A stretch of 55,130 nt of DNA from NCBI RefSeq assembly GCF_900010725.2, contig NZ_LR734865.1:180703-235832 (forward strand). Reading direction: 5' to 3'. This DNA is from Planktothrix serta PCC 8927. GTDB lineage: Bacteria > Cyanobacteriota > Cyanobacteriia > Cyanobacteriales > Microcoleaceae. A model generated the notes under the pieces. The model did no database searches. It was not told the origin of the DNA and worked only from the letters and a program-made list of their open reading frames with translations. This document shows, one piece after another, positions 46,895 to 54,758 of this stretch. The translations under genes were made by a program, and so were the position numbers. Every line of letters starts with the position of its first letter. Position 1 is the first letter of the stretch.

Positions 46895-47380
46895 TCAATA
46901 TGAGATCGTTACCGTATTCGGAGCAAAAAGAAGTGGCAATATTCCTCCCTCTTGTCCAAGCACAACACCTTCAATAAAATCCTCCTGAGTTAAGCCAGCT
47001 TTGCGAGAGCAACTGGGACAAGCAATCACTGTTCCCCCATCCTCTAAAAACTTTTGTAGCCTTTGATGAATCGTTAAATCACCATTACCTTCTGTTGCTG
47101 GAGATCGCCGTTTATCAGCCAGATATACCCCACGAACATTAAGGAAGATGGTGACAGGTTGATGTCCCATTCGCAAGGCATTGTGGGCAAGAGAAATCGC
47201 CATACTTGCCGTCCATGTATCATCAGTGGTCAAATTGATAAACAGTGCTCTTGATTCTGTCGCCTTTTCCGTAGTTTGAGCTAATGGGGTTTCTGAGTAA
47301 GCTGGTTTTGTAATCACACTCCAATCTAATAACCCAGCCAAGAGTGAAGCAGCAAAAACATAAGGCAATTTAGATTTCAT
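46895..47380 (-). CDS. Secreted DsrE-like protein
   Basis: 161 residues with a signal peptide (about 1-30, ending near PAYSETPLA). The mature domain begins ALFINLTTDD and ends PLLFAPNTVTISY; the segment HNALRMGHQPVTIFLNVRGV and ACPSCSRKAGLTQEDF, with two Cys in a CxxC, resemble DsrE/YchN-type small Cys proteins. Export of such a fold is unusual, and a role in redox or sulfur handling is only suggested. It is transcribed towards the toxin-antitoxin remnants. Confidence 0.75.
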   Translation of the reverse strand: MKSKLPYVFAASLLAGLLDWSVITKPAYSETPLAQTTEKATESRALFINLTTDDTWTASMAISLAHNALRMGHQPVTIFLNVRGVYLADKRRSPATEGNGDLTIHQRLQKFLEDGGTVIACPSCSRKAGLTQEDFIEGVVLGQEGGILPLLFAPNTVTISY

Positions 47381-47714
47381 ACAAGCTAGTCTCCTACGAG
47401 CCCTTGCAGATACAACAAGCTGGACTGGTTCAGGACAGCCAGTTGCTAAATAAAAGAAGAAACTTAATAGACCCGACCCATTTTCGACCCCCTAGATAAA
47501 CCCGTCAAAAGACAGTTTGTCAAGTTCATAGTTTTATCCCCTAGAGGGTCAAAGTTCTACCTCACTCGGCCTGGATAACGGCAACATCTTCGGGTGTCAA
47601 GTTAGCACTAACGCGGTTATTTTTGAAGAGGGTTACGGTTAATCAACGCGCACCTTGCAAAAATAGACTTTTTAGTCAATATTTGAAGATATCACTTTTG
47701 CTAACCTCCTATCC
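47381..47714. other. Non-coding region with TCTAGGGG motifs
   Basis: 334 bp between divergent genes. On the minus strand it contains TCTAGGGG twice (TCTAGGGGATAAAACT and TCTAGGGGGTCGAAAAT), a TTGACA-like box and CGTCAA elements. A similar TCTAGGGGTCAAAAT occurs at about 52116-52130. No gene was found; the promoter of 47715 should lie at its right end. Confidence 0.5.
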
Positions 47715-48410
47715 ATGTCAGACTCAAACCCAAACCTTAACCCGCCTAAACAGGGATATCTGACGCTTCTCCTTCCTGTTGCGGTGGTTTTGTTTATCCT
47801 CCAGAAAGCATTCCCCTTAGCTATTTTAACTGTTGGGGGATGGGGTTCTTGGCAGGTGTGGAAATATTATCAACAGCGTCAACAACATCAGTTAGCGACT
47901 TTGGATGAAGTGTTTTATCGATTAATTCGGGAAAACCAAGGACGCATCACGGCGTTAGATTTAGCCATGCACTCCAAACAGTCGGGGACAAAAGTACAGG
48001 AATATCTCGATCAACGCGCCACCGAGTTCGCCGCTCAGTATGAAATTACCGACGTTGGGGGGATGATTTACTATTTTCCCACCGCCCAACCCTCCGCAAC
48101 TGTTGAAGACCCTCTCCCATCACCTGCTGTGGAAAACCCAAAATCAGTGGTTTTATTTCCCGTTAAACCTTCTTCCCCTGGGGTTTTACCGTCTACACTA
48201 AATCAGTCGGAACTCGCCCAACGGTTAGGGGTACATCCGAATACCCTCAGCAAGTGGAAAACCAAACCGGAATTTTCTGACTGGAGTTATCAACGCGACC
48301 CAGAAGCGATCGCTTGGAATTATTCGAGTGAAACCAAACGGTTTTCTCCCCAAAACCCTAAGAAAAAAATGGGGAAAATCAGTGAGTTAATGAAGAAAAA
48401 TAAAGTTTAG
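47715..48410 (+). CDS. Membrane protein with C-terminal HTH, unknown function
   Basis: 231 residues. An N-terminal hydrophobic region (about 15-45, LTLLLPVAVVLFILQKAF, then AILTVGGWGSW) gives one or two membrane segments. The middle (FYRLIRENQGRITALDLAM, EYLDQRATEFAAQYEI, GGMIYYFP) looks like a winged-helix or small alpha-beta domain common in cyanobacteria. A helix-turn-helix follows at about 159-190 (SELAQRLGVHPNTLSKWKTK). A membrane-linked DNA-binding regulator is possible. An IS630 copy has inserted 84 bp after its stop. Confidence 0.72.
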   Translation: MSDSNPNLNPPKQGYLTLLLPVAVVLFILQKAFPLAILTVGGWGSWQVWKYYQQRQQHQLATLDEVFYRLIRENQGRITALDLAMHSKQSGTKVQEYLDQRATEFAAQYEITDVGGMIYYFPTAQPSATVEDPLPSPAVENPKSVVLFPVKPSSPGVLPSTLNQSELAQRLGVHPNTLSKWKTKPEFSDWSYQRDPEAIAWNYSSETKRFSPQNPKKKMGKISELMKKNKV

Positions 48411-48494
48411 GACTTCTGCAAATTCTGTTGTTAAGATAATGGGGTAGTCTTACTAAAATTGTTATGCGTCCCTTCCGTTCTCAACGGCCGATTT

Positions 48495-49459
48495 TATAGC
48501 GCTACGCGCATACGTTAGGACAATTTCTAAATGCAGCATCCACGCATTCTCTGACGGTTTGAAATTCGTTTAATCTCTGTTTCATCCATGTCTTTAAAAC
48601 AGCCCACCAGTTTTCAATCTTGTTCAAGTCGGGAGAATATGGGGGCAAATACCAAATTTTACATCCGGCTTCTTCGACGAGTTCTTTGATATATTCCCCT
48701 TGATGAAAGCTGGCATTATCAATAATAATAATGTCTCCTGGTTCTAGCACTGGCAGCAAACAATTCTTTAACCAGGTTTCAAATAAATCTTTATTACATG
48801 ACCCCTCAAAGGTTAAAGGAGCCAATAATTTACCTTCTTTCAATGCTGATAGCCAACTGACTCTTTCTCTTCTTTTACCGGACTTGAGTGCATAACATCT
48901 TTCCCCTATCGGGCTGTAGCCATACGGGTAATCCTCTCTATTATCAAATCCCGCTTCATCTACATAAACTTTTCTGCTCCTTTCTATTCCCTCTAGTTTT
49001 TGAAGAAATTCTCGTCTTTTTTCTTCATCTCTTTCTCGATACCCATAAGTTTTTTTTTTTCGACTTATACCCAGTTTTCGACAAGCATAACTAATATTCT
49101 GTTGCGTCGCCTCACACCCCCATAATTGGGCCATTTGTTTTTGAGTCTTGTCACTATTTTTTTTCACGAATTCTTTAAATTTTTCTAACTCCTGAATTTT
49201 CGGTTGAGTTCCTACTCCTACCTGTCGGCTAGCCTGATAGTCTCCTGTTTCTCTTTCTTTTTTCAGCCACAGATCTAATGTGTTGCGACTTATTTTAAAG
49301 AAACGACTTACCTCTATTTTCTTTTCTCCTCTTTTCACGGCTGCGATCGCCTTGGAGCGTAAATCGTAACTATAAGGTGCCGGCATAACTATTTTCCGAT
49401 ATTGAGGTATTACTGCATCTTATCATACTTTTGTCCTAACCATAGCGCGTAGCGCTATA
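48495..49459. mobile_element. Complete IS630-family insertion sequence
   Basis: Ends: TATAGCGCTACGCGC (48495-48509) continuing to TTAGGAC (48515-48521), and the inverted copy GTCCTAA (49433-49439) to GCGCGTAGCGCTATA (49445-49459). The 27-base terminal repeats match except for a few central bases. IS630 elements target TA; the outer TA on each side (48495-48496 and 49458-49459) would be the duplication. Length about 965 bp. Both ends and the transposase are intact, so recent movement is likely. Confidence 0.88.
48502..49386 (-). CDS. IS630-family transposase
   Basis: 294 residues in one frame. An N-terminal helix-turn-helix (SYDLRSKAIAAVKRGEKKIE, RNTLDLWLKK) precedes the DDE domain with the catalytic acidic residues in KVYVDEAGFD, GDIIIIDNASFHQGEY and PYSPDLNKIENWW. 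The order and spacing are those of the Tc1/mariner-like IS630 family. Unlike many cyanobacterial IS630 copies that use a frameshift, this one is a single open frame. Its stop lies within the left terminal repeat. Confidence 0.95.
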   Translation of the reverse strand: MPAPYSYDLRSKAIAAVKRGEKKIEVSRFFKISRNTLDLWLKKERETGDYQASRQVGVGTQPKIQELEKFKEFVKKNSDKTQKQMAQLWGCEATQQNISYACRKLGISRKKKTYGYRERDEEKRREFLQKLEGIERSRKVYVDEAGFDNREDYPYGYSPIGERCYALKSGKRRERVSWLSALKEGKLLAPLTFEGSCNKDLFETWLKNCLLPVLEPGDIIIIDNASFHQGEYIKELVEEAGCKIWYLPPYSPDLNKIENWWAVLKTWMKQRLNEFQTVRECVDAAFRNCPNVCA

Positions 49460-49474
49460 CCAAAAATTAGCACA

Positions 49475-49759
49475 ATGCCTCGTCAAAAAACCGAAGCAAT
49501 GGTTTACCGCAGTTTATATCAATTGGCGGTTGAGAAAAAACGCTTACAAGAAGAATTAGATAGTTTAGGACAACGGTTTCAAACGATTACCCAACGCTTA
49601 GAACAGATTGAAACTCAAATTCAAGGCTTGGAAACGGACGTTAAACAAATTGCTCAACCCAAACCCCCAACTTCTCAACTGACTCAATCTCTAACTCCAC
49701 CTCCGACTTCAATACCCCCTAAACCCGGTTCTGTTTCAACTTTTACTTTAGAATATTAA
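49475..49759 (+). CDS. Small coiled-coil protein, possibly GvpV-like
   Basis: 94 residues. The first two-thirds (YRSLYQLAVEKKRLQEELDS, then QRFQTITQRLEQIETQIQGL) is one long coiled coil; a Pro/Thr-rich tail follows. The small coiled-coil gene gvpV often follows gvpG in cyanobacteria, and this gene is next to gvpG but convergent with it. The identification is weak. The IS630 right end stops 15 bp before its ATG, so native upstream signals have been displaced. Confidence 0.65.
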   Translation: MPRQKTEAMVYRSLYQLAVEKKRLQEELDSLGQRFQTITQRLEQIETQIQGLETDVKQIAQPKPPTSQLTQSLTPPPTSIPPKPGSVSTFTLEY

Positions 49760-49824
49760 GGAAACACAAAGGCACTAAGACACGAAGAAAGGGAATAGCT
49801 CGGTAAACTTTCTGTGAAATCCGC

Positions 49825-50073
49825 TTAATCCATTTCATCCGTGTTTTCATCTTCTAAGGTTTGAATTTGGAGTAATAATTCCTCTTCTTGAACTTCAAAG
49901 TCTTCTTCGGAAATATCCCCCATATCAAAGGCTAACTGAAGTGCCAGTAACCGCTTACTCAAGTTTTCTTTATCATCTAGTTCGGCTTCTGCGCGTTCTA
50001 CGAGTTGTTCGCCGATCCAGATTACACCTTCAAAGGGTGCTGTGATGGGAGAGAGTAATAATCGTAATATCAT
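49825..50073 (-). CDS. gvpG: Gas vesicle protein GvpG
   Basis: 82 residues. SPITAPFEGVIWIGEQLVER followed by an acidic helix (SKRLLALQLAFDMGDISEED) is the GvpG pattern. GvpG is a minor, assembly-related component of gas vesicles, the protein-shelled buoyancy organelles. It starts 11 bp after the gvpF stop, in the same operon direction. Confidence 0.92.
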   Translation of the reverse strand: MILRLLLSPITAPFEGVIWIGEQLVERAEAELDDKENLSKRLLALQLAFDMGDISEEDFEVQEEELLLQIQTLEDENTDEMD

Positions 50074-50084
50074 AACACACCTGA

Positions 50085-50822
50085 TTAAGGGTTGAGTTGA
50101 GCAAAATTAAACGGGGCTGTAAAGTTATTATAGCGAATTCGTAAGCGATTATTAAAATAGTGATCAATCTCTTCAATTTTATCACTAAATTGGGGTTCAG
50201 TATCCCAAGGAATTAAATAAGCTGCGTTATAGATCATAGCACTGGTTAAATTATCGTTTTCAACAATTTCTTCCGCCAGGGGGTTTAATATTTGTTGAAA
50301 TTTATCGATAATTCCCTGTTGACGATTTTGCATCGCCCCTTCAATTTCTTGACCGATCCCGATGATTTCATCCATACTCAGGCGTTTACCTTCTAGGCGA
50401 TCGCGTTTTTCCCTTAACTCTTGATTTTCTATCATTAAACGGTTTAATTCTTCCGTTTCTTCCCAAAATATTTTCACCCCGACTTCCCGTTTTCCCTCTA
50501 ATTTATGAAACAATTCTTTTAACCGATCTTGATAGGGAACAATTAACTGGGCTTTGACATTCTCCCAATCTTTCACAATTAATCCAAATTGTAAGGGTAA
50601 AACTGTTCTATAGCCATGTTGCATGACTTTTTCTAAGACATCTTCATGGCCTAATAAATTGCGCCGACTGGCTAAATAACGGTCTTGTTGTGCTTCAGAA
50701 TATAAAAAGCTAAACTCATTCACCGGATGGGTTTGTATCGGTTGTTTGTCTAACCCCAATAATGCTAAAGGTCGCACTCGGTTTGTCGGTAAAATTCCAT
50801 ATAAATATAAACCATTTCCCAT
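50085..50822 (-). CDS. gvpF: Gas vesicle protein GvpF/GvpL
   Basis: 245 residues starting MGNGLYLYGILPTNRVRP, the usual N-terminus of GvpF/L; upstream in-frame Met codons (50837, 50834) would add only a few residues, and further upstream the frame runs into tandem repeats. The two-domain fold shows in EFSFLYSEAQQDRYLASRRN and LGHEDVLEKVMQHGYRTVLP LQFG, then a long charged coiled-coil part and SAMIYNAAYLIPWDTEPQF. It is needed for gas vesicle assembly and binds GvpA in other organisms. The tandem array begins 22 bp upstream of the start. Confidence 0.93.
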   Translation of the reverse strand: MGNGLYLYGILPTNRVRPLALLGLDKQPIQTHPVNEFSFLYSEAQQDRYLASRRNLLGHEDVLEKVMQHGYRTVLPLQFGLIVKDWENVKAQLIVPYQDRLKELFHKLEGKREVGVKIFWEETEELNRLMIENQELREKRDRLEGKRLSMDEIIGIGQEIEGAMQNRQQGIIDKFQQILNPLAEEIVENDNLTSAMIYNAAYLIPWDTEPQFSDKIEEIDHYFNNRLRIRYNNFTAPFNFAQLNP

Positions 50823-50843
50823 AATAAAAACCATCATTAATTT

Positions 50844-51125
50844 GTAGGGTGCGTAAGCAACGCGCACGCACCAAAACCCATTATAAACCGTAAAATCCAA
50901 CTCCCCTAATTTAACCCGTAGGGTGCGTAAGCAAAGCGCACGCACCAAAACCCATTATAAACCGTAAAATCCAACCCTAATTAAACCCGTAGGGTGCGTA
51001 AGCAAAGCGCACGCACCAAAACCCATTATAAACCGTAAAATCCAACGCTAATTTAACCCGTAGGATGCGTAAGCAACGCGCACGCACCAACATCCATTAT
51101 CAACCGTAAAATACAACTCCCAAAT
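50844..51125. repeat. Four tandem 71-74 bp repeats upstream of gvpF
   Basis: Units start at 50844, 50918, 50989 and 51060. Each opens with GTAGGGTGCGTAAGCAA followed by the complementary GCGCACGCACC, so each contains a GC-rich hairpin, and continues CCCATTATAAACCGTAAAAT. The fourth unit differs at several bases. The spacing is uniform, without variable spacers, so it is not CRISPR. The array separates gvpK from gvpF. Confidence 0.9.
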
Positions 51126-51284
51126 ATTTGATCAAAAATTCCCTATATGACCCATCAATTATCAATAATGAATAGCAGCAACAGGCTTTTATATTTCCTA
51201 ACAAGTTATCAATATTGTCAATAAATTATTTACCATTAAAAGTTATGGTGCGTGCGGCTTCGCCTTACGCACCCTACGGGATAG
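51126..51284. repeat. AT-rich spacer and single GGTGCGT hairpin
   Basis: The region is AT-rich. Near 51246-51278 GGTGCGTGCGG...CCTTACGCACC forms a strong hairpin of the GGTGCGTAAGC family, close to the gvpK stop, where it may terminate the gvpK transcript. Confidence 0.7.
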
Positions 51285-51746
51285 TTAGAGAGGTTTAGAG
51301 GTTAATACTAATCTTAATTTTGCATGAATTAAGTTGAGTTGGGCTAACCCTAAATCTACACTTCCCTCGACAACAATTCCCGTATTCATTAACCGATCTA
51401 ATAATTCCAAAACCGAAGGGTGTTGTGAGGTTTCCCCTGGATAATAGGTTCCAGATTTGGGTAATAATGTCCCAAATTCCGATAATTCAATATTCAAATC
51501 CTCTGGATCAATTTCAAAGATTTCGCACAGTTGCAAAACCTGAATTTCTAATTGTCGCAAACTCTCCGCCGCCCGATCTAATTCTTCCTCACTTAGGGTA
51601 TTCCCTTCCATCCGTCGGATGATTTGCGCTTCCATTAACTGCCGAATTAGTTCCACCAAGGTCAACACCAAGGGTGCTAAACCTGCATCTTTTCGAGAAG
51701 ATTTTGGCGTAATATTCGTTTCTATCGAAGGTTCAGAAGATGACAT
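51285..51746 (-). CDS. gvpK: Gas vesicle protein GvpK
   Basis: 153 residues. GLAPLVLTLVELIRQLMEAQ, EIDPEDLNIELSEFG, and LLDRLMNTGIVVEGSVDLGL are GvpK signatures; the N-terminal 20 residues are polar and variable. GvpK is an essential minor protein of gas vesicle formation. It lies first of the three gvp genes in transcription order. gvpA, gvpC, gvpN and gvpJ are not in the window, so this is the distal or split part of the cluster. Confidence 0.94.
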   Translation of the reverse strand: MSSSEPSIETNITPKSSRKDAGLAPLVLTLVELIRQLMEAQIIRRMEGNTLSEEELDRAAESLRQLEIQVLQLCEIFEIDPEDLNIELSEFGTLLPKSGTYYPGETSQHPSVLELLDRLMNTGIVVEGSVDLGLAQLNLIHAKLRLVLTSKPL

Positions 51747-51794
51747 TCGGTTAAAAGGTTATACCCTACTAGAATAACAGGGTTTTCTTATAGC

Positions 51795-51825
51795 AGGGAA
51801 CAGGGAACAGGGAACAGGGAACAGG
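51795..51825. repeat. Heptanucleotide repeat AGGGAAC
   Basis: Four tandem AGGGAAC units followed by AGGAAAAGAG. A shorter array with the same motif and the same following GGAAAAGAG lies at 52313-52329. Confidence 0.85.
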
Positions 51826-52312
51826 AAAAGAGAGGTGTACGACGCACGGTTTTAGCATCAGTCTATGTCCTAACACCCCAGGCGCGACTGCTATATGATT
51901 GGAAAATCACTGCTACTTTCACTGTATAACAGAAAAATCTGCTTTCGATGGCGATCGCTATTTTTTCTTAATGCACAAATTGTTGATTTTGTCAAGATAG
52001 CGGTTTGGGCTTGAAGCTTCCCCTCTAAAAACCCGTGCATCGCCAGGGATGAATTTCGTCAGAAAACCTAGATATTTGACGAGGGAATCAGGGTTCTATC
52101 TCCTATTTTGACCCCTAGACACAATAACCCCTTGGGTGCTGTTTTTTATAGTATAACAGAACCCCCATGATCTCGTCAACTATTTGAGAAATATTTTTAA
52201 TAAAATATCAGGATTTCCTGACAATCTTTAAAAAAACAAAACAATATTGATAAATTGATTAGAAAAGCTGAACAAAATTTCAGAGATGAGATCGAGAATA
52301 ATTATATATAGT
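51826..52312. other. Structured non-coding region, possible orphan leader or RNA
   Basis: About 490 bp without a gene. Read leftward it contains CGTCAAATATCTAGGTTTTC followed by TGACGAAATTC, where CGTCA and TGACG pair; TCTAGGGGTCAAAAT; and two TTCTGTTATAC motifs (52152-52162 and the one near 51924-51934). A good leftward promoter lies at 52150-52179. The composition resembles CRISPR leaders or a long 5' region of gvpK; no repeats follow. Confidence 0.5.
52150..52179 (-). promoter_or_regulatory. Leftward sigma-70-type promoter
   Basis: On the minus strand TTGACG (52174-52179), an 18-base spacer and TATACT (52150-52155), each box matching five of six consensus bases. Transcription would start near 52143 and run towards gvpK, about 400 bases away. 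Confidence 0.65.
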
Positions 52313-52329
52313 AGGGAACAGGGAACAGG
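52313..52329. repeat. Short AGGGAAC repeat
   Basis: Two AGGGAAC units plus AGG, then GGAAAAGAG as at 51795. It is a minor member of the heptamer repeat type. Confidence 0.75.
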
Positions 52330-52474
52330 TAGGAAAAGAGTTCTCTGTTTAGGTTTTATTACCAAAGGCTCAATTTATTAAAGGAAAATTAATGGCGTAA
52401 TTGCTTAAATTAACCCTTAACAAAATCCGATAAAATTCAGGGTGAGTCAAATAGAGAAAACCCACCCTGACCGT

Positions 52475-52870
52475 TCAACTCAAGGCATCAATTAACCCTT
52501 GAACTCGGACTTTAATTTCATCTCTAACTCGATGAAAGGTTTCTAACGGTTGTCCGTCGGGATCATCTAATTGCCAATCTTCAAAAACTTCTTGCATTAC
52601 CCAATCTTCCGGTAAATTCACACCACAACCACAGAGAGAAATTACCGCATCATAATCTTCCGCTTGGAAATTACTTAAGGGATCAGAGGTTTGACTGGTA
52701 ATATCAATCCCAATTTCATTCATAACTTGAATTGCAGTAGGATGAACCCGACTGGCTTCTAAACCCGAACTGGTAACGGCAATTTTTCCTTCTCCTAATG
52801 TTCTAGCAAATCCTTCCGCCATTTGAGAACGACAAGAATTTCTTTTACAAACAAACATCACTTTTTTCAT
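52475..52870 (-). CDS. arsC: Arsenate reductase, low-molecular-weight phosphatase fold
   Basis: 131 residues from ATG 52870, which has AGGAG 7 bases upstream; an in-frame TTG at 52876 is less likely. Reduces arsenate to arsenite. The P-loop is VCKRNSCRSQMAEG (CX5R with Cys8), and LCGCGVNLP carries Cys80 and Cys82, the triad found in the Synechocystis-type enzyme that uses glutaredoxin or thioredoxin reductant. HPTAIQVMNEIGIDITSQTS is the fold signature. It is the last gene of the ars operon. Confidence 0.94.
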   Translation of the reverse strand: MKKVMFVCKRNSCRSQMAEGFARTLGEGKIAVTSSGLEASRVHPTAIQVMNEIGIDITSQTSDPLSNFQAEDYDAVISLCGCGVNLPEDWVMQEVFEDWQLDDPDGQPLETFHRVRDEIKVRVQGLIDALS

Positions 52871-52919
52871 GTTCAATCTCCTAATTGATAAACGTTAAAA
52901 ACTCGAAAAGCTCAATGTT

Positions 52920-53588
52920 TTACATTCGATCAAGATGGACTTTGTTAACCGTTTTGCTAATATCACTTAGGGTTTCTTGAATCCCTTTTTCTTTGCGTTC
53001 ACTGTAACGGTCGGTGAGATAATTAACCTGATCTCGCAGTAATACCGTAAATTTGTAAAGCTCCTCCATAACATCAACAACCCGATCTCGATAAGGGGAA
53101 TCTTTCATCGTCCCGTCTTCGTTAAATTCTTGGTAAGCTTTAGCTACTGAAGACTGATTCGGAATGGTAAACATTCGCATCCAACGACCTAAAATTCTCA
53201 GGGTATTAACAGCATTAAAAGATTGGGAACCCCCACTAACCTGCATCACCGCTAAAGTTCTTCCCTGAGTGGGTCTAACAGCGCCAATATTGAGAGGAAT
53301 CCAATCAATTTGATTTTTCATAATCCCACTAATTTGACCATGCAATTCTGGACTTGACCAAACTTGTCCTTCAGACCACAAACTCAATTCGCGTAACTCC
53401 TGAACTTTAGGGTGAGTATCCGGTACACTTCCATAAATCGGTAATTCTCGCGGGTTAAAAAACCTGACTTCTGCACCCAATTCTTGTATAATTCGGGCGG
53501 ATTCTTCTGCTAATAAACGACTGTAGGAACGTTCTCGCAAAGAACCATATAAGAACAGAATTCGGGGTGGATGATCAAACTGACTCAT
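52920..53588 (-). CDS. arsH: ArsH flavoprotein
   Basis: 222 residues. [20 protein letters not shown] is the FMN-phosphate loop of ArsH, followed by [20 protein letters not shown] and [20 protein letters not shown]. ArsH is an NADPH-dependent FMN reductase, shown to oxidise organoarsenicals or reduce metals and quinones. It starts 4 bp after arsB and belongs to the arsB-arsH-arsC order known from Synechocystis. Confidence 0.94.
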   Translation of the reverse strand: MSQFDHPPRILFLYGSLRERSYSRLLAEESARIIQELGAEVRFFNPRELPIYGSVPDTHPKVQELRELSLWSEGQVWSSPELHGQISGIMKNQIDWIPLNIGAVRPTQGRTLAVMQVSGGSQSFNAVNTLRILGRWMRMFTIPNQSSVAKAYQEFNEDGTMKDSPYRDRVVDVMEELYKFTVLLRDQVNYLTDRYSERKEKGIQETLSDISKTVNKVHLDRM

Positions 53589-53592
53589 TGAT

Positions 53593-54741
53593 TTAAACCT
53601 TTAAACAACGAGGATCAAGTAAGCTGGCTTTTTGGGGTTCTCTGGGAAACCAAAAGGCGGTTTTTTTACAAAGTTCGACCAACATTAACATCACAGGAAC
53701 TTCAATTAATACCCCCACAACGGTTGCTAAAGCTGCACCCGAATTTAAACCAAATAAGGTTACGGCTGTGGCGATCGCAACTTCAAAATGATTACTCGCC
53801 CCAATTAATGCGGCAGGTGCGGCATCTTCATAGGACAGTTTCAGTTTTAAAGCGATCACATAGCTAATCACAAAGATAAAATTGGTTTGCACAAATAAAG
53901 GCACTGCAATTAACAGAATATGAAATGGATTGTTAACAATCAATTCCCCTTTAAAGGCAAATAGTAATACCAGAGTAATTAACAGTGCGGAGATGGAAAT
54001 AGGGCTTAAATAATGCAGAAATTCTCGTTCAAACCAAGCTTTTCCTTTATGCTTGAAAATCCAATATCGGCTATACATTCCCGCAGCTAAAGGTAATCCC
54101 ACATAAATTACAACCGATAAAAAAATCGTTAGCCAAGGAACAGTTAAATCGTTGGCTGCGAGTAACCAACGCCCTAACGGTGCATATAAAAATAACATCG
54201 CTAAGGAATTAACCGCCACCATCACTAAAGTATGTCCTTGATTCCCATAACACAGATAACCCCACATCAAAACCATCGCCGTACAGGGAGCAATTCCTAA
54301 TAAAATAGTTCCGGCAATATAGGAATTTGCTAAGGAAACTTCCTGACCTCGGATCAGTTCTGTTCCGGTGATTAAAGGACGAAATAACCATCCTAAAAAG
54401 AATTGAGAAAACGCCACCATTGTAAAGGGTTTAATTAACCAATTCACCACTAAAGTTAGTAATACGGGTTTAGGGGCGCGGATGGCGTTTGCAGCCTGGG
54501 TAAAATCAATTTTTACCATGATGGGATACATCATGAAAAACAGGCAAATGGCAATCGGAATCGAAATTTGATAGACGCTCATGGAGTCTAAAGTAACGGC
54601 AACTCCGGGGAATAAACGCCCTAAAATAATGCCCCCAATAATACATAAAAACACCCAAACTGTTAGGTATTTTTCAAAAACACTCAGTTTCCCCCCTGCT
54701 TGCACCGCCGATGAATTAACTTGAGGTGAATTGACACTCAT
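53593..54741 (-). CDS. arsB: Acr3-type arsenite efflux permease
   Basis: 382 residues with about ten membrane helices. [20 protein letters not shown] opens the family fold, and [19 protein letters not shown] contains the conserved Cys of the Acr3 transport site; [19 protein letters not shown] is a second conserved segment. It expels arsenite, the ArsC product. The name arsB follows cyanobacterial usage, though the fold is Acr3 and not E. coli ArsB. Its start is 17 bp after the end of a phosphate-binding-protein gene. Confidence 0.94.
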   Translation of the reverse strand: MSVNSPQVNSSAVQAGGKLSVFEKYLTVWVFLCIIGGIILGRLFPGVAVTLDSMSVYQISIPIAICLFFMMYPIMVKIDFTQAANAIRAPKPVLLTLVVNWLIKPFTMVAFSQFFLGWLFRPLITGTELIRGQEVSLANSYIAGTILLGIAPCTAMVLMWGYLCYGNQGHTLVMVAVNSLAMLFLYAPLGRWLLAANDLTVPWLTIFLSVVIYVGLPLAAGMYSRYWIFKHKGKAWFEREFLHYLSPISISALLITLVLLFAFKGELIVNNPFHILLIAVPLFVQTNFIFVISYVIALKLKLSYEDAAPAALIGASNHFEVAIATAVTLFGLNSGAALATVVGVLIEVPVMLMLVELCKKTAFWFPREPQKASLLDPRCLKV

Positions 54742-54758
54742 TAAACCTCCTTAAAAAT

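Noticed and set aside
46684-46977. 97-residue plus-strand open frame
   Set aside because: It is antisense to the gene remnant and the 3' end of the DsrE-like gene, with no protein-like features.
50823-50948. N-terminal extension of gvpF by 42 residues
   Set aside because: The extra residues translate the tandem repeats; homology begins at Met 50822.
50844-51125. Tandem array that could be taken for CRISPR
   Set aside because: Units repeat entirely, including the parts between the hairpins; there are no variable spacers and no cas genes.
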